A stretch of DNA of 64,000 nt from Rhynchospora pubera (taxonomy: Eukaryota; Streptophyta; Magnoliopsida; Poales; Cyperaceae). The stretch lies in NCBI GenBank assembly GCA_028095005.1, contig CM051463.1:65696251-65760250 (forward strand), read 5' to 3'. The position numbers and the translations under genes were made by a program. Below the pieces are notes generated by a model. The model did no database searches. It saw only the letters and a program-made list of their open reading frames with translations, and was not told the origin of the DNA. Positions 58,501 through 64,000 of the stretch are shown in pieces (positions within the stretch are counted from its first letter, which is position 1; the number at the start of each line of letters is the position of its first letter).

Positions 58501-59296
58501 ATGGTGGCGTTGCGATCCTCAAGAACAAAAGTGTTATCCATGTAATTCCAGTTGGTGGCCAGGGCCCGAAGGATAACTGGATCCCAAGTATACCTAAACA
58601 AGGCCAATGTAACTCCTCCAAATATCTCTAACTCAGTCAGTTTCGGCCCCATATGCCCCATCATATAGCGGGTCCACTCGGTTTGCCCCGGAACCCAACG
58701 GAGCTCACCCTGAACATTCAAACCTCCAGGAGCCCAAGGGATAACATGACCCTCTGTCATCTCCATACTCAACAAATGATAATCTGAGGAGGAACCAACC
58801 CGTCCGGTAGGACCCAGAAACAAACCCTCAAAAGAACAAACCCCGCCAGCACGGCGAAACTCACCACCAGGCACAAAGGAATCATAGGCAAGACTGTGAG
58901 GACGTACCTCAGTAAGAGAAGGTGGGTCAGGCCTCAAATGAGGATATGTGTGATCAGCATACAGAGGAGAACGATCATGCCGAGGTAGTAAACCATGGAA
59001 ATTATCCCTCCCGTGAAGAATAGCGCGTCGCCACTGGGGATAAAGATGCTTGTAGATTCCTTGTGGGTCCAGATAACACTTGATGTATGAATCAATCGCC
59101 TCATCAGAAGGCCCATACACACCATTCCTGACCACGTCAAACCGAGGCACAGTGCTGTAAATCTCCTCAATAGGCCCTGCATCTCCTGCATATAACCAAA
59201 GATCATATTAGAAACCCAAACACCTTTACATTTTAAGGGGCACCAGAGCAAATCGTTCCACACCCGAGTTTCACAATCTGCTCTGGTGGGGGGCAT
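55556..59296 (-). CDS. Antisense gene 1: plant mobile domain (PMD) protein, seven exons, intact
   Basis: Exons 59224-59296, 57125-59185, 56925-57044, 56614-56844, 56263-56529, 56002-56190 and 55556-55926 join to 1,103 codons. All six introns are GT..AG and all are phase 1, with no stop in the frame. The start is ATG at 59296, inside the complement of the polypurine tract. The large exon has the plant mobile domain (aminotransferase-like) signature at about residues 240-275: WNYMDNTFVLEDRNATIDLN and MVRLLGVPVAG. Host PMD proteins (MAIN, MAIL1) act in the nucleus in gene expression and transposon silencing, and PMD genes are known to travel in transposons. The last four exons are acidic and Ser/Pro-rich, including a basic DELRKRRRESPDPSEES. 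The leader and promoter must lie in the 3' LTR, read backward. An intact spliced frame in a young element suggests recent selection; the role is inferred, not shown. Confidence 0.85.
59285..59295 (+). promoter_or_regulatory. Polypurine tract
   Basis: GGTGGGGGGCA ends two bases before the 3' LTR (59298), the place where plus-strand DNA synthesis is primed. Its complement also encodes codons 1-4 of the antisense PMD protein. Confidence 0.85.
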
Positions 59297-59297
59297 T

Positions 59298-62200
59298 TGT
59301 TTGCCTCTAAAAAATGCTATAATATGATCATAACAGCACGCTATAACCAGGACAGGGCATGGCGAAAACCCATGCATTGAGTTTGACCCGTACATGGAAT
59401 TGTCAGCAAAAAATGCTATACCGGCACAACCCAGCCCAATTCTGAAATTTTCATCCAAAATACTATTGGGCCGACAAACATATGAGCAAACAAATATATG
59501 GGCCCTCTTTTAATTTATCAAAAAAGAAGCCCAATCAAAAATAGTATACGGATCCGATTTCTTTTCCTTATTGGATCAAATCAGAACGAAACCCGATAAT
59601 TTAACACCCGCCCGAATCTTACGAGCAAGAGGGACAGGTGTCCAGTGTCCATTGGATTATCGCAGCGGGACCCACAGTCTGTTAACAGAAGAAAAGAAAA
59701 AGAAGAGAGCAAGTACAAACCTGAGGAAAGAGAGTGATGACTGGCGAGGGTTGCACATTTCGCCGGCGCTGCACGTCGCCGCAACTTCAATGGACTGCGC
59801 CGCTGCATTGATGACTCCACCACGATCCTAATGACATCAAACACGGGAAATGACAGACAGCGAATTGGGCGAATGGCAGGGACAGTATAGAAATTGGGAA
59901 AAACAGAAATGTAAAATTACTTACCAAAATTGCCGATTGAAACACCTGATATGCTGGCACGGCTTTAGAATGAAGGGAATGTATGATAATTGAGGCTAAT
60001 TGTAGAAAAAAAAGGGGGGTTACTGGAGGTCCTGATTGACAGAAGTGTCAGGCATGGCGGAACTCTCACTGAATGATGCTGCTCATGTTAATTGAGGGTG
60101 AGGAAGTGTTACAAAGGATGTGAATGACATAAAAGAACCGCAGGAGAAGAGAAATGTATGCGCAAGCTGACACCAAAGTGTAATTCCCATGACTGGAGAG
60201 GTCCAGTAGGGAAAAAGAGCAAGAGAATAGTGAAAAGAGAAGAAATGGAGAGCATGGTCCTTCTATTCTGCAACCTACGACCTGGAAAAGAAAACCTACT
60301 ACTGTAGGGATTCTTTTGGCAGGAGGAGGTGAGGTCACCGCTTCAATTGAGGCCGTTGATGGAGAAAGCATGATGGAATTATCTCCCTTATAGTACAAAA
60401 TCGCTCAGTATCACCCAGGAAGGAGCAGAAGCACATGATGTGGTGAGAATGGTTGAAGTATACTTTCTAAAAGGTGCATACATCCCACCACACGATACAA
60501 ATTGAACGGATGAATGATATACAAAGGGTGCTTCCCCATGGCACTAGATGAGGAAATGAAACAGACTTGGAGGCATGAATCATCAAAGGCAACGCATGAA
60601 TTCTTTCTGGTGGGCCCAGGGGCAAATCAGTAAAAAATAGAAAAAACAAAGGAATGAAACGCATGGAAAATGAAACAGGAGGCATGATATTCCAACTTTG
60701 CCCTCCAGTGAACTATGTTACTCAATTAGATGAAAGTAAAAAAAATATATATATGTGCATAATTGGGCCGTTAATAAAGATAATATCAGCCCCTCCTGAT
60801 GCTATAAAGGTAATTAGGAATGGAAAGTAACCCAGCAAATTCAAGATGAAATTGAGATATCCAAGTGAGGTTAAATGAGTAAAAAAGAGGAAAACTAAAA
60901 AATGCAATTTGGTGAGATGTCTAAGCATGTATCCATGCTCATTGTGTCAATTGATCCCCTCAACCAATGAAAAATCGACAGCACCCTTCAACTCTGACAA
61001 AGGAAAACCTCTTTTCATTATGACAAATACCCAGATTAACCTACTGAAGGGGAATCAATTGGTAAACCACAGGCAAATGAAACACTAATTCCACTTCTAC
61101 CCTTTAAAATTGGGACCAAATGTGTATGAGTTAAAGGAGATTGGTGTAATTGCATAAAGACTAGGGACAATTCCAGTCCAAAAGCTCATGAGAAACTCAA
61201 GTAAAAGCAAATGGAGAAAAGAAAGGAAACCTGTTACCTAGCTACAAATAGGGGGTCAGAAGTTGATCCTCCCCACAAGAACATCCCAACCATACACTGC
61301 CTATAAAGGCATGGATGAGTGCCACCTATGCACCCCCATTCTGGCGCCAAATCACTACCCCCTCTCCAAGGCATAGAGAGCAGCAAGGTGTGATCTTATC
61401 CCTTATCAAACAACACAGGGACCCACCTGTCAGGGAAACAAGTGAAAAGAAGTGAAACACTATGCTGATGTCCCATGGGTAATTGATTGATGCCAAGTGT
61501 CAAAAGATGATTGAAAGGTAAACAAAATAGTAGAAATCACCAAGTGAAGAAAGGAAACAAGAAGAGAGTCGGTTTGCCATCTATGCATCTTCACCATCCA
61601 TTAAGTGCCAAGGATACAAGATGTTGCCACATGTCAGGTTGATGAGAAGAGCAAACCCTGGAAATCTCCTATAAAAGAAGCACCTCCTGAGAAGAAAGGG
61701 AGGCCAATTTTAGTAGTTGAAACTCTGTCATTTTCAAAACTCAAGTTTTATTTGTAATCAAGGTAATAGATGTAATCCCTTTGTATTGGCCTCCAAAAAT
61801 ATGAATAAAATAATATTAAATGCATTCGTTGTGTTTTTTTCTTTCCTCTTTCGTTTCTAGTTTTGTTCTTTGGAGATTACACTGATGCTAGTGAGGAGTG
61901 TGACATAGATTCCACACTCATGAACATCAATTGTGCCTCCAAAAGATCATGCATATAGAAGTAATTTGCATCAACATAAGCTGCTCGCCTTTTAATGTTT
62001 AGTCAGAGGCTGCTGGCTTCATGGAGAGCGTGACTTAGATTCCACCTCCATGAATGCCATGCTAGCTTCTAACCTTAGTTTGTCTCAAAAATTCATGTCA
62101 TAATTATCATCATGTTTCTATTTAAATCTGTCATGCACACAGTTCATAGCCATGGTTCAATAGGTAAAGCTTATGTCATAATAAAAACATCAGGTTAAGT

Positions 62201-64000
62201 GACTAAAATACATGTAGTTATGGTTTACATTCATATAATTTTCTCTTTAGGTCTGTTTTCTTTTTGTCAAAAGATTCAGAAACAAGGAATTTCCAAAATA
62301 ATTAAGTTTTTCATGCTTATTGTATTTCCAAACTAAAAGAATAGTTAACTTTCTACCCTCATGATATGGTCCAAATTCTGATTTATGCAGTGTGATAGGT
62401 CTCAGGTTGACTGGAGCAGTAAAAAAATAAGTAAAAAAAATATAGCTAAGTTCAAGGTTTAAAGTGAAATACCATCTTTTTATGTATACATAAGTTTGGG
62501 TTTAATAAAATAGAAGCATATCAGTAGTCAAAACATGTTTTGAAAGTATACCTGTAAGCCCCTTTTTTTCAAAGGAAAATATGTCTTCATGTTCATCTTT
62601 TTTCTTACTTCAATTTAAAACAAGTTTAGAACTGAAAATCCTGGACTTGCCTTCTTTTATTAATAAAAACTCATGTTCCTTTAGCAAGTCAAAACAAAGG
62701 AAAAGAAAACAAAATGATATGTTTCTGTTTAAAAAGTCATGTCCTCAAGATAGCTTTCAAAGTAATACTTTGTTAAAAAAAAAAGAATGATGAAGAAGTG
62801 CGTCTATGATTATTCTTGTGTCAGCATCTAAAGGCAAAAATGTGCAATAAAATGGTCTTTTCTTCTTTTCATTTTCTGTCCAGGGGCAGATCTAGAGTTA
62901 AAGTTCATGTCCTCAGGATAGAGTTCATGTCTCATCCAGAAGATATTATGAGTCCATAGCAAAACTATTCACAAAGACATGTTTTAATATTATGCATAAA
63001 AAAAATAATAATAATAGTATATAAAGGTACAATAGGTCTGCACCTAAATAAAAGTGATAAATGATAAAGGTGAAGTTAATAGATTTTAAAATTTACCTTT
63101 ACTGCTGTATTTCTTTCTTTTATGATCAGCATGTTAAAAAGTGTGGAGTTGCATTTCTTAAGCCAAAACATCAGCATCTGAACCCATGTCACTCAACAAT
63201 AATAACTGCTCAAGCTTGCTTCGTCACAGCCATGTAAGAAGTGTCAGGAAAATAGGCCTAATGCACATGCAAAGCTGTGTTTACATAAACAAGGGAGAGT
63301 AAAGTGAATTGGTCTCAGCATAAAATTGACATGAAAATTTAGGCCGAGTAAGACTGCTTAAATTCAAGAATGATACAAAAAAAAAACTCAATCGAGAAGG
63401 TTCTGTAAAATGAGAAGATGTCAGGGTCTAAAGTGAATAGGGTGGCTTTATTGACAGTCACTAACCAGTAACAAAACCTGCATTCTTAGCATGCATTCCA
63501 TCTTAATTGCGCAAGGCAAATGAGTGTTACAATCTTTGTTTGAGGCCTCAAAGGAATGTACACATACAAAGTTAGCAATTAAGACAAAGATAATAATGAA
63601 ATTAAGTACTTAAAATCTAAATGTTAACTGTTTGGACTAAAGTAACAGTTGAAAAAGTGAAAGTGTGTAACTGGGAATGAATAAAGTACATAGGAGAAAT
63701 TACATGTGAAAAGTCGCATTTCGAAAGCTTGACAGACCAAAAGAATAGCCAAAGCATGTTACCTCAAATTGGGGAGTACAATGTAAAATTGAACGTGTGG
63801 GAAACTCCATAACCTCCTCAAGGTGCCCCACCATGCCCCAGCCATAGTAGTCCCTCACTGTGTCCCGTCAAATGATTGCTCTCCACCATGGTCTTGAACC
63901 CAAATCGACTCGGAGACGAGAAGTGCCCAATTACAGAGAATAACCCAAAATTGATGGCAGAAGCGACATCAGGAAACGGTTATGGCACTGCATGACCTAC
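59298..64000 (+). repeat. 3' LTR (first 4.7 kb; continues past the window)
   Basis: It begins TGTTTGCCTCTAAAAAATG and follows the 5' LTR base for base to the window end, which corresponds to 28014. It carries the same TATA box at 61670 (TATAAAAG). The remaining roughly 2.1 kb with the U5 repeats should lie beyond the edge. On its minus strand it must contain the promoter of the antisense PMD gene. Confidence 0.95.

Larger units (their letters stand above)
23308..64000 (+). mobile_element. Giant Tat/Ogre-type Ty3/gypsy LTR retrotransposon (right end outside window)
   Basis: One element explains everything from 23308 to the right edge. The order is 5' LTR, primer site, gag-pol with dual RNase H, integrase, 3' untranslated zone, antisense genes, polypurine tract and 3' LTR. 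The LTRs are collinear and nearly identical over the 4.7 kb that can be compared. The dual RNase H domain and antisense genes downstream of pol are marks of the Tat lineage of non-chromovirus gypsy elements. If the right LTR matches the left in length, the element ends near 66.1 kb and totals about 43 kb, including an 8.0-kb nested solo LTR. The five bases before it are AGAGG, the expected target duplication on the far side. Confidence 0.93.

Overview
The window is nuclear DNA of a flowering plant, probably a eudicot. It has intron-split genes with canonical GT/AG borders, a chloroplast-targeted transcription protein, a mitochondrial complex II gene, and plant-type transposons. The species cannot be named from the sequence.

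Positions 1-13.4 kb hold three host genes, all on the minus strand: the 5' exon of mitochondrial succinate dehydrogenase iron-sulfur subunit (SDH2, cut by the left edge), a complete five-exon DUF212 membrane protein of 163 aa, and a twelve-exon gene for the plastid RNA-polymerase-associated S1 protein pTAC10/PAP3. A 1,140-bp hAT-type transposon (7225-8364, 8-bp target duplication CTCATCCC) sits in the last exon of pTAC10. Its first three bases supply a stop codon, and the old acidic tail of 30 codons is stranded on the far side. Small transposons (an inverted pair of MITEs, another hAT element) fill the spaces.

Positions 13.4-23.3 kb are a repeat graveyard. It holds a candidate 4.2-kb Helitron on the minus strand with an RPA-like OB-fold fragment, a decayed LINE tail, and a minus-strand LTR element with a tRNA-Asp primer site and gag-like reading frames.

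From 23308 to beyond the right edge lies one giant Ty3/gypsy LTR retrotransposon of the Tat (Ogre-like) type, inserted into the LTR of that older element. The predicted layout is: 5' LTR about 6.84 kb (23308-30145); primer binding site (30151-30168); one gag-pol frame from 30249 to 44144 with three in-frame stops; a 3' untranslated zone; two antisense genes (53824-55126 and 55556-59296); a polypurine tract; and a 3' LTR from 59298, of which 4.7 kb is visible. The two LTRs differ at only about a dozen sites in 4.7 kb, so the insertion is young. If the 3' LTR is as long as the 5' one, the element is about 43 kb.

The most striking part is the antisense gene at 55556-59296. It is a seven-exon, all-phase-1, intact frame of 1,103 codons encoding a plant mobile domain (PMD) protein. 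Its ATG overlaps the polypurine tract, so its 5' leader and promoter must lie in the 3' LTR. Nested in the 3' untranslated zone is an 8.0-kb solo LTR (45315-53309) of a related family with a perfect 5-bp target duplication. It contains a 116-bp tandem array. The Gag region has grown to roughly 2,500 residues with repeated short motifs of unknown function.
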